A stretch of DNA of 42,433 nucleotides from Dehalococcoidia bacterium (GTDB lineage Bacteria > Chloroflexota > Dehalococcoidia > SHYB01). The translations under genes were made by a program, and so were the position numbers. The stretch is from positions 1 through 42,433 of the forward strand of contig SHYB01000017.1 of NCBI GenBank assembly GCA_009693015.1, read 5' to 3'. This document shows, piece after piece, positions 1-8,423 of the stretch; positions within the stretch are counted from its first letter, which is position 1, and each line of letters starts with the position of its first letter. The notes below the pieces were generated by a model. That model did not search any database. It was not told the DNA's origin and saw only the letters and a program-made list of their open reading frames with translations.

Positions 1-233
1 GACTGCCCCTGCTCCAGCCGCGCCCGTATCTCCGAACGCATGCTGTCCGCCACCGCCGATGGCGAATCGGCCACGCTCGTGCCCTGGCACACCGGGCATT
101 GCAGCTTGTCCGCGATGCGCCGCACTTCCGTGTTGGCGCTCTGGGCCTGCGCCACGCCGCTGAAGGCCAGCCATGCCGCCAGAAGGAATCCAGCAAAGAA
201 GGCAACGCGCGCTGGCCGCACTATCGCTGCCAT
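1..233 (-). CDS. ccmH: Cytochrome c maturation protein CcmH/CycL, N-terminal part (cut by window edge)
   Basis: Reading the minus strand from the ATG at 233 gives a hydrophobic signal/anchor segment rich in Ala, Phe and Leu, then a periplasmic segment with the motif LQCPVCQGTSVADS. This is the L-R/Q-C-P-x-C-Q redox motif that defines CcmH. In System I cytochrome c biogenesis, CcmH keeps apocytochrome CxxCH cysteines reduced and works with CcmF in haem ligation on the outer face of the membrane. About 77 codons are visible; the 3' end lies beyond base 1. The start is only 5 bp after the ccmF stop, which fits translation coupling in a ccmE-ccmF-ccmH operon. The motif makes the family call firm; whether the full protein carries a CcmI-like C-terminus cannot be seen. 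Confidence 0.85.
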   Translation of the reverse strand, partial: MAAIVRPARVAFFAGFLLAAWLAFSGVAQAQSANTEVRRIADKLQCPVCQGTSVADSPSAVADSMRSEIRARLEQGQ

Positions 234-238
234 ATGCG

Positions 239-2224
239 CTACAGCCCCGCCAGGAGGGCGTGGCGCACCGTCGCCGGCGATGCCGCGCGCTCCGGCCACA
301 CCGCCACCAGCGTGCCGAACAGAAACACCCCGCCCCCGATCCACAGCCAGATCACCATGGGATTCACGAAAATCGTAAACGTCGCCACGTTCTCATCGAA
401 CGTCGCCAGCAGCACGTACAGATCCTCTTGCAGGTTGCTGTGGATGGCGATCTGCGACGTCGGCTGGCTCTCGAAATTGTTCACAATCACCCGCTTGGGA
501 CGGGCCGTCGTCAGCGCCTTCCCATCGTGCTGCACCGCCAGCATCGCCTCCGTCACCATGGTGTCCCCTTCCGCGTACTGGCGCAGGCTCTCGTACGTCA
601 GCGTGTACCCGCCGATGCTTGCCGACTCGCCCCGCGCCAGCGTGACCTCCATCTGCTGCTGGTGCAGGTGCGACCCGATCACCGCCAGCCCGATGAGCAC
701 AATCGCGATGTGTACGATGTACCCGCCGTAGCGCCTGCGGTTGCGTGCCACCAGCCCCCCCAGCGCCGCCGCGTAGTTCTCCCGCGCCGCCGTCTTTCGC
801 GTCCGCACCCCGCGATAGTACTCCAGCGTGATCGTGCCGAACACAAACGTGGACGCCGCCACGCCCGCCACCGTCCACGGCCGCGTGATCCCCAGGCCGA
901 ACACCATCACCACCGTCCATAACGCCACCGCCGCCAGCGGCCAGCGGAAGTTGCGCTTGATGCTCGGCCACGTGGACTTTCGCCACGCCAGCAGCGGCCC
1001 GATGCCCATTAGCACCAGCACGCCCAGCAAGATCGGCCCGTTCACCTTGTGGTAGAACGGCGCTCCCACCGTGATGCGCGAGCCGTTGAACGCCTCCGTC
1101 AGCAACGGGAAAATCGTGCCCCAGAACGTGGCGAAGGCCACCCCCACCAGCAACAGGTTGTTCAGCAGAAATCCCGACTCCCGCGACACGATCGCGTCGA
1201 ACCGGCTCTCCGATTGCAGCAGCGGCAGCCGCCGGATGAAGTAGAACAGCGATACCACTAGGGCAAATCCCAGAAACGCCAGGAACGCCGGCCCTAGCGC
1301 CGACGTGGCGAAATTATGTACCGACGACAGCAACCCGCCGCGCACCACGAACGTCCCGAAGATCGCCAGGCAGAACGTGATGAGGATCAGCAGCAGGTTC
1401 CATTTCTTCAGCATCCCCCGCCGCTCCTGCACAATGATCGAATGCAGGAACGCCGTGCCCGTGAGCCACGGCAACAGCGCCACGTTCTCCACCGGGTCCC
1501 ACCCCCAGTACCCTCCCCATCCCAGCACGTGGTACGCCCACCACGCTCCCAGCAGCAGGCCCGTCCCCTGGATCGCCCACGCCGCCAGCAGCCACGGCCG
1601 CGCCGCGCGCAGCCACTGGCTGTCCAGCCGTCCCGCCATCAGCGCCCCCAGCGCAAACCCGAACGGCACCGTCCATGACATGTAGCCCGTGAGCAGGAAC
1701 GGCGGGTGCAGCAGCATCCCCGTGTCCCGCAGCAGCGGGTTCAGTCCGCGTCCGTCCGCCAGCGCCGCCGGCAGCCGCTCGAACGGGTTGGTGAGGAACA
1801 CCAGGATTATGAGGAAGAAGAGAAGCACCGTCATCAGCACGGCGATGGTGTAGGGCATCACCGCGGGCAGGCGGTGCCGGTTCAGGTAGACGCTTGCGGA
1901 CGCAAACACACCCAGTCCCGTAGCCCACCACAAAAGCGACCCTGCCTGCCCGCCGTACATCGCCGCCCAGGTGTAGTACCACGGCTGCGACCGGCTGGAG
2001 TTCGCCGCCACGTACGCCACGCCGAAATCATGCGACACCAGGGAGTAGAACAGCACAAAGAACGCCGTCAGCATCATCGCGCCGGTCACATACACCGCGC
2101 GCCGCCCGCTCGCCACCAGCGCCGGCTGCCCCAGGCGCATCCCCAGCGGCGACGCCAGCGCCGCATATGCCGCCGACCCCATCGCCAGCACCAGCGCCGC
2201 AAGCCCAATGTCAGACGCCATCAT
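239..2224 (-). CDS. ccmF: Cytochrome c haem lyase subunit CcmF
   Basis: This 661-residue polytopic membrane protein is the normal length for CcmF. The family signature is the tryptophan-rich WWD segment, here GWGGYWGWDPVEN at about residues 235-247, between transmembrane helices. Conserved histidines occur in HPPFLLTGY (H173) and in TGTAFLHS (H261). CcmF takes haem from holo-CcmE and attaches it to apocytochrome c together with CcmH. Two adjacent ATG codons open the frame (2224 and 2221). ccmE ends 33 bp upstream and ccmH starts 5 bp downstream, so the three genes are almost certainly one transcript. The hydrophobic helices run through to a stop at 239, and nothing looks truncated. Confidence 0.95.
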   Translation of the reverse strand: MMASDIGLAALVLAMGSAAYAALASPLGMRLGQPALVASGRRAVYVTGAMMLTAFFVLFYSLVSHDFGVAYVAANSSRSQPWYYTWAAMYGGQAGSLLWWATGLGVFASASVYLNRHRLPAVMPYTIAVLMTVLLFFLIILVFLTNPFERLPAALADGRGLNPLLRDTGMLLHPPFLLTGYMSWTVPFGFALGALMAGRLDSQWLRAARPWLLAAWAIQGTGLLLGAWWAYHVLGWGGYWGWDPVENVALLPWLTGTAFLHSIIVQERRGMLKKWNLLLILITFCLAIFGTFVVRGGLLSSVHNFATSALGPAFLAFLGFALVVSLFYFIRRLPLLQSESRFDAIVSRESGFLLNNLLLVGVAFATFWGTIFPLLTEAFNGSRITVGAPFYHKVNGPILLGVLVLMGIGPLLAWRKSTWPSIKRNFRWPLAAVALWTVVMVFGLGITRPWTVAGVAASTFVFGTITLEYYRGVRTRKTAARENYAAALGGLVARNRRRYGGYIVHIAIVLIGLAVIGSHLHQQQMEVTLARGESASIGGYTLTYESLRQYAEGDTMVTEAMLAVQHDGKALTTARPKRVIVNNFESQPTSQIAIHSNLQEDLYVLLATFDENVATFTIFVNPMVIWLWIGGGVFLFGTLVAVWPERAASPATVRHALLAGL

Positions 2225-2257
2225 GCCGGCGTTGCTCCTCTACCCTGCATCCGCGCC

Positions 2258-2743
2258 CTACCGTTTCACCGGCGCATGCGTTGCATCCGGCCCCGCCACC
2301 TTGAACTCCGGCGGGTGCTGCGCCAGCAGATTCGTGGCGTAGAACGTCCCGTCGGCCTCCCGCCGCCCCTCCACGATCACGTCGCGCTCATCGGCGAAGA
2401 TGTCCGGCACGATCCCCTTGTACTGCACCGGCAGCGTCTTCGCCGGCGCATCGTGATAGATCGCAAACGAAAGGTTATTCGCCGCGTCTCGTTGGATCGA
2501 GCCCGCCACCACCCTGCCGCCCACGCGCATGCGTTCGCCGTAGCCCGCCGGCCCCAGCGCCGTCAGCTCGTCCACCGTGCGATAGTACGTCAGCGCCCCG
2601 CGCAGGCTCGTCGCCATCAGCACCGCAATGGCGATAATCACCACCGCGACGACAAACAGCAGCTTCTTGTTGGCGCGGCGCAGCATCCCCAGCGGCCCGC
2701 CGCCGCGCTCCGGCGGCGTCTGATCATTTCTCACGGTTGTCAT
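2258..2743 (-). CDS. ccmE: Cytochrome c maturation haem chaperone CcmE
   Basis: This 161-residue protein has an N-terminal membrane anchor (about residues 27-46) and an OB-fold domain with the typical RMRVGGRVVAGSIQRD stretch. CcmE covalently binds haem through a histidine near the C-terminus and hands it to CcmF. The canonical motif is H-x-x-x-Y; here it reads HPPEF, with H143 in the haem-binding position and phenylalanine at 147 in place of the usual tyrosine ligand. The start codon overlaps the stop of the upstream CopD-like gene (ATGA, 2740-2743), so translation is probably coupled. The family call is firm from the fold sequence and operon position; the Tyr-to-Phe change is the unusual point. 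Confidence 0.92.
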   Translation of the reverse strand: MTTVRNDQTPPERGGGPLGMLRRANKKLLFVVAVVIIAIAVLMATSLRGALTYYRTVDELTALGPAGYGERMRVGGRVVAGSIQRDAANNLSFAIYHDAPAKTLPVQYKGIVPDIFADERDVIVEGRREADGTFYATNLLAQHPPEFKVAGPDATHAPVKR

Positions 2744-3270
2744 AGATTCGAGATGTCCCCTTCATAGACGTGCACTAGCAGCATCGAAAGGAAGAACGCC
2801 AGCAGGCCCAGCATGAGGATCATGCGCGACGGCGAAACGTAGCGCCGCCACCCTGCGCTTGCACCCGCCGTCGCCGCCAGCGTCGGCTCCTGCGCCGCTC
2901 CCATCCCCTTCCGCCGCCCCACCCTGCCCAGCCGTGTGCCCAGGTCCCGCGCGTACAAAAACATCGCCAGCGCCGCGGCGATCTTCAGCCCCAGCACCAC
3001 AAAGTACGTTGTGGTGATCGGCGCGGATTGCAGCCGGTCGAACGTGATCACGATCCCCGTCACGATCAGCGCCACGATGGAGATGTCCACCACGTCGCGG
3101 AACGCCCGGTTGATCGCCTGCTCCAGCGTAGCGCGGGCGCTGGCGGCCCCCGGTTGCGACAGCGCGGGCCGGAGCACGGTCAGGTAAAAGATGCTGCCTC
3201 CCACCCATACCACCGCGGCTATGGCATGTATCCACCGAATGACTGCCCGCAGAACGTCTGTCCCGTCCAA
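2740..3270 (-). CDS. CopD-like / DUF4149-type integral membrane protein
   Basis: This 176-residue protein has about four transmembrane helices. The first contains WIHAIAAVVWVGG, the H-x(6)-W-V/I-G-G pattern of the CopD (copper resistance D) and related membrane families. Helices follow near residues 59-75, 83-102 and 149-168. Start is a TTG at 3270 with AGGGA six bases upstream; no better in-frame ATG exists. It is the first gene of the ccmE-F-H transcription unit and overlaps ccmE by four bases, so a role in copper or haem handling during cytochrome assembly is plausible but only inferred. The precise family and substrate are not determined. Confidence 0.7.
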   Translation of the reverse strand: MDGTDVLRAVIRWIHAIAAVVWVGGSIFYLTVLRPALSQPGAASARATLEQAINRAFRDVVDISIVALIVTGIVITFDRLQSAPITTTYFVVLGLKIAAALAMFLYARDLGTRLGRVGRRKGMGAAQEPTLAATAGASAGWRRYVSPSRMILMLGLLAFFLSMLLVHVYEGDISNL

Positions 3271-3327
3271 TATCGTCCCTGCCCTCGCCCTTCCCGCGAC
3301 CTCCCCACTTCTGTCCGGCGACGCACT

Positions 3328-3357
3328 ATGTTACGAGTTTCACAGACGCCGCGTCAA
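3328..3357 (-). promoter_or_regulatory. Sigma70-type promoter for the CopD-like/ccmEFH operon
   Basis: On the minus strand TTGACG (3357-3352), an 18-base spacer and TAACAT (3333-3328) form a good promoter about 50-60 bases upstream of the TTG start at 3270. Confidence 0.55.
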
Positions 3358-3451
3358 GGAAATTTCTCCACGCCTGGCTTTCCCTGCCTTCAGAAGCCGG
3401 TGGTACAATTTCCCCAGCGCATCTGCCCTAGCGGCTCTGAAGGAATCCACG

Positions 3452-4348
3452 GTGCCCATCCAGCCCTTTCGCTTCAGCGACCTGCCCGCATACCTCGCCA
3501 TCCGCAACAAGGATGCCGCCGAGGCGCACGTGCCGCTGTGGACCGAAGCCGAGGCCGCCGAGTACCTGCACCAGCCCAATCTCCACCCCGAACGCGATCT
3601 CTTTCTGGCGACGGAAGACGGCGAGCCTGCGGGTTTTCTTCTCGTGGTGCATGAGTCGTTGCTGCACCACGCCATCCATGAAGGCGCCGTCGCCCCCGCA
3701 TGGCGCCGTCGCGGCATCGGCACCTCGCTCATGCTGCACGCCATTGCCCACAGCCGCGGGCTCCTCGCCCGCAAGGTCCTCGGCAGCGGCAGCGACAGCG
3801 ACGTCGCCCGTCGCACGCTTTTCGCCTCCCTCGGCCTGCTCCCTGCGCACCGCCAGGTCCACATGCGCCTGGAGCCCGATCGCTTTCGTGAGGGGCGATT
3901 CGACCGCTCCTACACTGTCCGCCTCGCCGATGCCCCGGACGTGCGCTATATCACCCGCCTCCAGAACCGCGCCTTCGCCGGCGGCTGGAACTACTGCCCC
4001 AACACGCCCGGCGAGCTGCACTACCGCATGCGCATGCATGGCAGCGAGTACAGCGACACCGTCCTGCTCTCCATGGGCAAGGCCCTCGTCGCCTATTGCT
4101 GGACCCGCCCGCGGCGCACCGCGCACGGCCACGCCGGCGTCATCTGGATGATCGGCGTTGACCCTGACTGGCACGGCAAAGGTCTGGGCCAGGCCATCCT
4201 CGCCGAATCCGTCCACCGCCTCCGCGATGGCGGCGCCGCCGTCATTGACCTGACGGTGAATGAAGAGAACGACTCTGCGTTAAACCTCTACCGTCAGGCT
4301 GGCTTCGTCCCCACCGGCCACACCGTCTGGTACGAGCTTGCTCTCTAG
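3452..4348 (+). CDS. Tandem-domain GNAT N-acetyltransferase (MshD-like layout)
   Basis: I chose the GTG at 3452 because AAGGA lies seven bases upstream and homology-like sequence begins there; the frame stays open further upstream but looks non-coding. The 298-residue product has two GNAT domains. The first (about 1-140) has the acetyl-CoA loop RRRGIG at 85-90. The second (about 151-298) has HGKGLG at 241-246 followed by the typical NLYRQAGF segment. Two fused GNAT modules are the layout of mycothiol synthase MshD, but many Chloroflexota proteins share it, so the substrate is unknown. It is divergent from the ccm operon and convergent with the solute-binding gene, separated from it by a bidirectional terminator. 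It is probably transcribed alone. Confidence 0.8.
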   Translation: MPIQPFRFSDLPAYLAIRNKDAAEAHVPLWTEAEAAEYLHQPNLHPERDLFLATEDGEPAGFLLVVHESLLHHAIHEGAVAPAWRRRGIGTSLMLHAIAHSRGLLARKVLGSGSDSDVARRTLFASLGLLPAHRQVHMRLEPDRFREGRFDRSYTVRLADAPDVRYITRLQNRAFAGGWNYCPNTPGELHYRMRMHGSEYSDTVLLSMGKALVAYCWTRPRRTAHGHAGVIWMIGVDPDWHGKGLGQAILAESVHRLRDGGAAVIDLTVNEENDSALNLYRQAGFVPTGHTVWYELAL

Positions 4349-4368
4349 CGCTGGATTGCGCGCAAAAC

Positions 4369-4403
4369 AAGAAGGCCCCCCGGTGTCACCGGAGGGCCTT
4401 CTT
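4369..4403. terminator. Bidirectional intrinsic terminator
   Basis: AAGAAGGCCC pairs with GGGCCTTCTT, extended inward to about 16 bp with a single mismatch and a three-base loop. A-rich left and T-rich right flanks make it usable from both strands. It lies between convergent genes ending at 4348 and 4442. Confidence 0.85.
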
Positions 4404-4441
4404 CTGCGTCACTCTCCTACGGGCGTCTCACGCCGCTCCCC

Positions 4442-6163
4442 CTAACGCTTCGCGGGATCGATCATGTCCAGGAAGTTGTAGCTCAGCGGGCCAAAGCCCG
4501 GATACCAGTTCGGCACCACCTTGGGGTTCCCCGCAAAGTTGATGCTCGTCTCCGCCAGCGGGATGTAGACCGCCTTATCCAGGGTCGCCAGCCGCGCCAG
4601 CGACCGCACGGAGGTCGTGTACTGCTCCACGGTCGTGGACGCAAGCACCTTCTTCACCGGCTCCACAAAGTCAGGGTCTTGCGTCACCCGGGAAGCGGCG
4701 TTGCCCGCCAGGTTCGTGAAGGCGGTGGTATTGATTGGCCGCGTCGCCACGGACAGCACGCCGGAGATCGTCGGATTCTTGTACTGCTGGTTGAACCACC
4801 TGTCGCGGTGTGTGGGGTAGTTCACCGGCACGCGGGTCACCTTGATGCCGATCTGCTCCCACCAGACCGCGATCGCTTCCATCATCTCCGTGCCTTCATT
4901 CAGGCCTTGGGAGTAGACCACCACATCCAGCGAAATCTGGCCCAGGCCGGACTCCGCCAGCAGCTGTCTCGCCCGCACCAGGTCTTGCTTGGGTACCGGG
5001 AAACGCTCGAAGGCCACTTCCTTAATGTTCAGCGGGTAGTTCATGGAAGCCACGCCTACCCCTGCCAGGAACTTGTCCACCAGCAGCTGCCGGTCAATCG
5101 CCAGCGATAGCGCCTGCCGCACCTTCACGTTGCCCAGTGGGTTCCCCGCGTCCCATTGCTGATGCGGGAAGAGCGTCGCCGTGCCCGCCCCATCCTTGGG
5201 GAAAATCTTCATCCCTGCTGCCCTCGCCGCGGGGATCTCCTGCGTGGTCAAGTCGGCAATGTCCACGCCGTTCGTGCGCAGGACGGCCAGCCGTGTTGCC
5301 GCCTCGGGGATTGGCCGGAGGTCGAAGGTCAAGAACTTCGGCACCCCGTAATACCAATGCGAATAGTCCACCGCCTCGTATATCAGCTTGTCGCCGATGA
5401 TGTTTTCCTTCAGCTTGTACGGGCCGCTGCCCACCGGCTTTCGCCCATACGTCTCGTCCCCTGCCTCCTTGAGGTACTTTGTCGGCACAAGGTAGCTCAC
5501 CGTCTGCGAGTCCAGATTGCTCAAAAACTCGATGGGGAAGAACAGCCGTGACGTGGCCACCGTGATGATGACCGTATTCGCGTCCGGGACTTCCATACTC
5601 TTCAGCGCCGTCCTCACGTTTCCCGCCGCCGAATGCTGGGAGCCGGGACGCCCGGTGTACTCCAGGGTTCCCTTGATGTCCCCCGCTGTGGCCGTGTCGC
5701 CGTTGTGGAACGCCACGCCGCTGCGTGTCTTGATCGTCCACACGCTGGAATCTGCATTTGCCGTCCATGATGTAGCGAACCCTTTGGCCGGGCTCAACTG
5801 GCCGTCGTCTGTCGAGCTGACCATCCAATCGAACATCGGGTCCAGCCACCGCCGCCGTGTTGCCTGGTCTGGTTGCAACCCCTGGTCTCCCAGGTTGTCC
5901 AGCGCAATGCGCACCGTGCCCTGCGGCTTGGGCACCGGCGTCGCTGTCGGCACAGGCGCGCGTGTCGCTGTGGGAACGGCCGTCGGCTGCGCTGCTGCCG
6001 ACGGTTGCGCCGCGGGCACCGTGGGCGCTGCTACCGTGGGCTGCGCCGCGGGCGCTGTTGTTGGCGCCGGCTCGCTCTCGCCTCCGCCGCAGGCCCCCAG
6101 CACCAGGCTGGCTATCGTGGCGATGGCCAGGATCGCCGAAAGGCGGAACCTGCGCACATTCAT
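4442..6163 (-). CDS. ABC transporter family-5 substrate-binding lipoprotein (paralogue 1)
   Basis: This 573-residue protein has a lipoprotein signal peptide with lipobox LVLGAC (Cys25), then a low-complexity Ala/Pro/Thr/Val linker to about residue 80, then an SBP family 5 (DppA/OppA-like) domain. Recognisable SBP_bac_5 segments include the 'VWTIKTRSGVAFHNGD' stretch and 'VRQALSLAIDR'. Such proteins bind peptides or other small solutes outside the membrane and deliver them to an ABC permease. Start is the ATG at 6163, with AGGAGG five bases upstream; the open frame runs further upstream but only through promoter sequence. No permease or ATPase gene adjoins it. A close paralogue lies directly upstream (6507-8225). 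Its ligand is unknown. Confidence 0.9.
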   Translation of the reverse strand: MNVRRFRLSAILAIATIASLVLGACGGGESEPAPTTAPAAQPTVAAPTVPAAQPSAAAQPTAVPTATRAPVPTATPVPKPQGTVRIALDNLGDQGLQPDQATRRRWLDPMFDWMVSSTDDGQLSPAKGFATSWTANADSSVWTIKTRSGVAFHNGDTATAGDIKGTLEYTGRPGSQHSAAGNVRTALKSMEVPDANTVIITVATSRLFFPIEFLSNLDSQTVSYLVPTKYLKEAGDETYGRKPVGSGPYKLKENIIGDKLIYEAVDYSHWYYGVPKFLTFDLRPIPEAATRLAVLRTNGVDIADLTTQEIPAARAAGMKIFPKDGAGTATLFPHQQWDAGNPLGNVKVRQALSLAIDRQLLVDKFLAGVGVASMNYPLNIKEVAFERFPVPKQDLVRARQLLAESGLGQISLDVVVYSQGLNEGTEMMEAIAVWWEQIGIKVTRVPVNYPTHRDRWFNQQYKNPTISGVLSVATRPINTTAFTNLAGNAASRVTQDPDFVEPVKKVLASTTVEQYTTSVRSLARLATLDKAVYIPLAETSINFAGNPKVVPNWYPGFGPLSYNFLDMIDPAKR

Positions 6164-6295
6164 AGAACCTCCTCGGTTTCTTGAAGCGTCTCCCGCTGCA
6201 TTGAATTGAAGGGATACGAGCGCATTATAGATGAGATGAAAGGTAACGAGAGCGGTTTTGCCGCATTGGAACATGGGCCGTTACTCCTGTTAAGG
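6164..6295 (-). repeat. Duplicated leader region, copy 1
   Basis: The 5' region of the first solute-binding gene is recognisably the same as 8226-8347 upstream of the second. Both hold the RBS context ACCGAGGAGG, GGATACGA(G/A)CGCAT, AACGAGAG, and TTGCCGCATTGGA followed by (A/G)CATG on the plus strand. It carries the TATAAT element and is the upstream end of the duplication that produced the gene pair. Confidence 0.7.
6224..6229 (-). promoter_or_regulatory. -10 element upstream of the first solute-binding gene
   Basis: The minus strand reads a perfect TATAAT at 6229-6224, about 60 bases upstream of the ATG at 6163. A consensus -35 is not obvious (CTCTCG at 17-base spacing). The matching position upstream of the second paralogue is degenerate. 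Confidence 0.5.
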
Positions 6296-6315
6296 GCTGC
6301 GAGTGCTTGCCCCGT

Positions 6316-6429
6316 TTAGGGAACCGGGACAGTGATCGCCCGGCCCAGCGTGGTGTAGAACTGCGAATGCGGCCCCGCCGGCCCGCCCGCCACCGTGATC
6401 TGCAGGTCCTTCGGCGGCGCTTCCCTAGA
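6316..6429 (-). pseudogene. Short 3'-end gene remnant, family not recognised
   Basis: Between the two solute-binding genes the minus strand holds about 37 sense-like codons ending in TAA (6318-6316). They read LQITVAGGPAGPHSQFYTT and then LGRAITVPVP-stop. There is no start codon or upstream extension before the terminator hairpin at 6433-6470. It may be the tail of a gene mostly lost during the duplication, or chance. I do not recognise the family. Confidence 0.25.
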
Positions 6430-6432
6430 GAA

Positions 6433-6470
6433 ACAAGAAGGCCCCTGGCGCGTGCCAGGGGCCTTCTTGT
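6433..6470. terminator. Strong intrinsic terminator downstream of the second solute-binding gene
   Basis: A perfect 17-bp stem, ACAAGAAGGCCCCTGGC (6433-6449) against its complement (6454-6470), has a four-base loop. On the minus strand the stem is followed by TTTCTC. It closely resembles the terminator at 4369-4403, another sign that whole transcription units were duplicated. Confidence 0.85.
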
Positions 6471-6506
6471 CTGATCCCAGCCCGGTGCTAGCTAGCGTCG
6501 CGCCGT

Positions 6507-8225
6507 CTAGCGCCGCGAAGGATCAATCATGTCCAGCACGTTGTAACTCAGCGGGCCAAAACCAGGGAACCATCCTGGCACCACCTTGGGGTTGACGGCG
6601 AAGGTGATGCTTATCTCCGTCAGCGGGATGTAGATCGTCTTCTCATACTCCAGCTTGGATATCTCCCGCGCCGCCTTGATGTACTCTTCCACCGTCGTCG
6701 CATCCAGCACCTTCTGCACCGGCGTCACAAAGTCGGGGTCCTCCGTCACGCGGGCGCTGTTCTTTCCTCGAAGGTTGGTAAACCTCGTGACGCTGATCGG
6801 TCGCGTGGCCGCCGAAAATACCCCGGATATCGTGGGGTTCTTGTATGCCTGGCTGAACCACTTTTCCCGGTGCGTGGGGTAGGACAGCGGCACCCGGTTT
6901 ACCTTGATGCCGATCTGCTCCCACCATACTATGATCGCCTCCATCATCTCCAAGCCTTCATTGAGGTCCTGGGAGTAGATCACCGCGTCCAGGGAAATCT
7001 GTCCGAGGCCGGACTCCGCCAGGAGTTGCTTCGCCCTCGCCATGTTCTGCTTGTGCGCCACCATCGGCTCAAAGGCCACGTCTTTGATGGTCAGCAAGTA
7101 GCTAGCCGCTGGCGCGCCGGTACCTGCGAGGAACAGATCCACCAGCGCCTGCCGGTCGATCGCCAGCGACAGCGCCTGCCGCACCTTCACGTTCCCCAGC
7201 GGATTTCCTGCCTCCCACTGCTGATGCGGGAAGAGAATCGCCGTGCCCGACCCTTCCTTGAGGATGATCTTCATCCCCGCCGCCTTCGCCCCCGCCACCT
7301 CCTGGTTGCTGATGTTCGCTACGTCCACGCCGCCAGTGCGCAGCACCGCCAAGCGCGTCGTCGCCTCCGGCACCACGCGCAGGTCGTACGTCGCGAACTT
7401 CGGCACGCCGTAGTACCAGTGCGCGTAGTCCACCGCCTGAAACACCACTTTGTCCCCGATCACATTCTCCTTGAACACATATGGCCCGCTGCCTACTGGT
7501 TTCTTGGCGTACACCTCATCGCCCACTGCCTTGAGGTACGCCGTCGGCACCAGGTAGCCCACCGTCTGGGAGTCCAGGTTGCTCAAGAACTCTATGGGGA
7601 AGAACAGCCGTGACGTGGCCAGTGAGAAAACCACCGTGTTCGCGTCGGGAACGTCCATCTTTACCAACGCACTGCGCACATTGTTCGCTGCGGAGTTCTG
7701 CGACCCGGGGCGGGTGGTGTACTCCAGGCTTCCCTTCACGTCCGCTGCCGTCGCCTTGTCCCCGTTGTGGAACACCACCCCGTCGCGGGTCTTTACCGTC
7801 CACACCTTGAAGTCCGCGTTGGCTGTCCACGAGACGACGAAGCCCCGCTTGGGATCCAGCTTTCCGTCATAGGCGGACCCTGCCATCCAATCGAACATCG
7901 GGTCGAGATACCGCCGCCGCGACGCCCCATCCGGATGCAACCCCTGGTCTTGCAGGGTGTCCAGCGCGATGCGCATCGTGCCCGTCGGCTTGGGCACTGG
8001 TGTAGCCGTGGGGACAGGCGCGCGTGTCGCCGTGGGGACGGCAGTGGGCGCGACCACCGCCGTCGGTTGCGCCGTGGGCGCCGTGGTTGCCGCTGCCGTC
8101 GCCTGCGCTGCGGGCGCGGTTGCCGGCGCCGGCTCGCTGTCGCCTCCGCCGCAGGCCCCCAGCACTAGGCTGGCCACCGTGGCGATGGCCAGCACCGCCG
8201 AAATGCGGAATCTGCGCACATCCAT
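6507..8225 (-). CDS. ABC transporter family-5 substrate-binding lipoprotein (paralogue 2)
   Basis: This 572-residue paralogue of the gene at 4442-6163 aligns with it end to end without large gaps. It has the same lipobox LVLGAC (Cys25), an Ala/Pro/Thr linker, an SBP family 5 body and a 'GFGPLSYNVLDMIDPSRR' tail. Start is the ATG at 8225 with GAGGAGG just upstream. Many substitutions fall in the ligand-binding body, for example around 'PAASYLLTIKDVAFEP' versus 'VASMNYPLNIKEVAFER', so the two may bind different ligands. It has its own terminator at 6433-6470 and a degenerate copy of the leader. No permease or ATPase is in the window. The ligand is unknown. Confidence 0.9.
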   Translation of the reverse strand: MDVRRFRISAVLAIATVASLVLGACGGGDSEPAPATAPAAQATAAATTAPTAQPTAVVAPTAVPTATRAPVPTATPVPKPTGTMRIALDTLQDQGLHPDGASRRRYLDPMFDWMAGSAYDGKLDPKRGFVVSWTANADFKVWTVKTRDGVVFHNGDKATAADVKGSLEYTTRPGSQNSAANNVRSALVKMDVPDANTVVFSLATSRLFFPIEFLSNLDSQTVGYLVPTAYLKAVGDEVYAKKPVGSGPYVFKENVIGDKVVFQAVDYAHWYYGVPKFATYDLRVVPEATTRLAVLRTGGVDVANISNQEVAGAKAAGMKIILKEGSGTAILFPHQQWEAGNPLGNVKVRQALSLAIDRQALVDLFLAGTGAPAASYLLTIKDVAFEPMVAHKQNMARAKQLLAESGLGQISLDAVIYSQDLNEGLEMMEAIIVWWEQIGIKVNRVPLSYPTHREKWFSQAYKNPTISGVFSAATRPISVTRFTNLRGKNSARVTEDPDFVTPVQKVLDATTVEEYIKAAREISKLEYEKTIYIPLTEISITFAVNPKVVPGWFPGFGPLSYNVLDMIDPSRR

Positions 8226-8347
8226 AGTTCCTCCTCGGTTCCTTGAAACGTCTCTCGCTCTAGTTACGGATACGAACGCATCACTGATGGACGACAACGA
8301 GAGAGGATTTGCCGCATTGGAGCATGCGCCCCTCCTGATGTCAAGGT
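8226..8347 (-). repeat. Duplicated leader region, copy 2
   Basis: This matches the leader of the first solute-binding gene (6164-6295). The TATAAT of copy 1 is AGTGAT here, so promoter strength may differ. No separate gene is seen in 8226-8423. Confidence 0.65.
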
Positions 8348-8423
8348 GAAGTGGCCGCCTTGCTCCGGGCCTCTTGCGCCCATCATGGCGCCGCCCCTTT
8401 GCGCCGGCAGCGACGGCGGCGTG

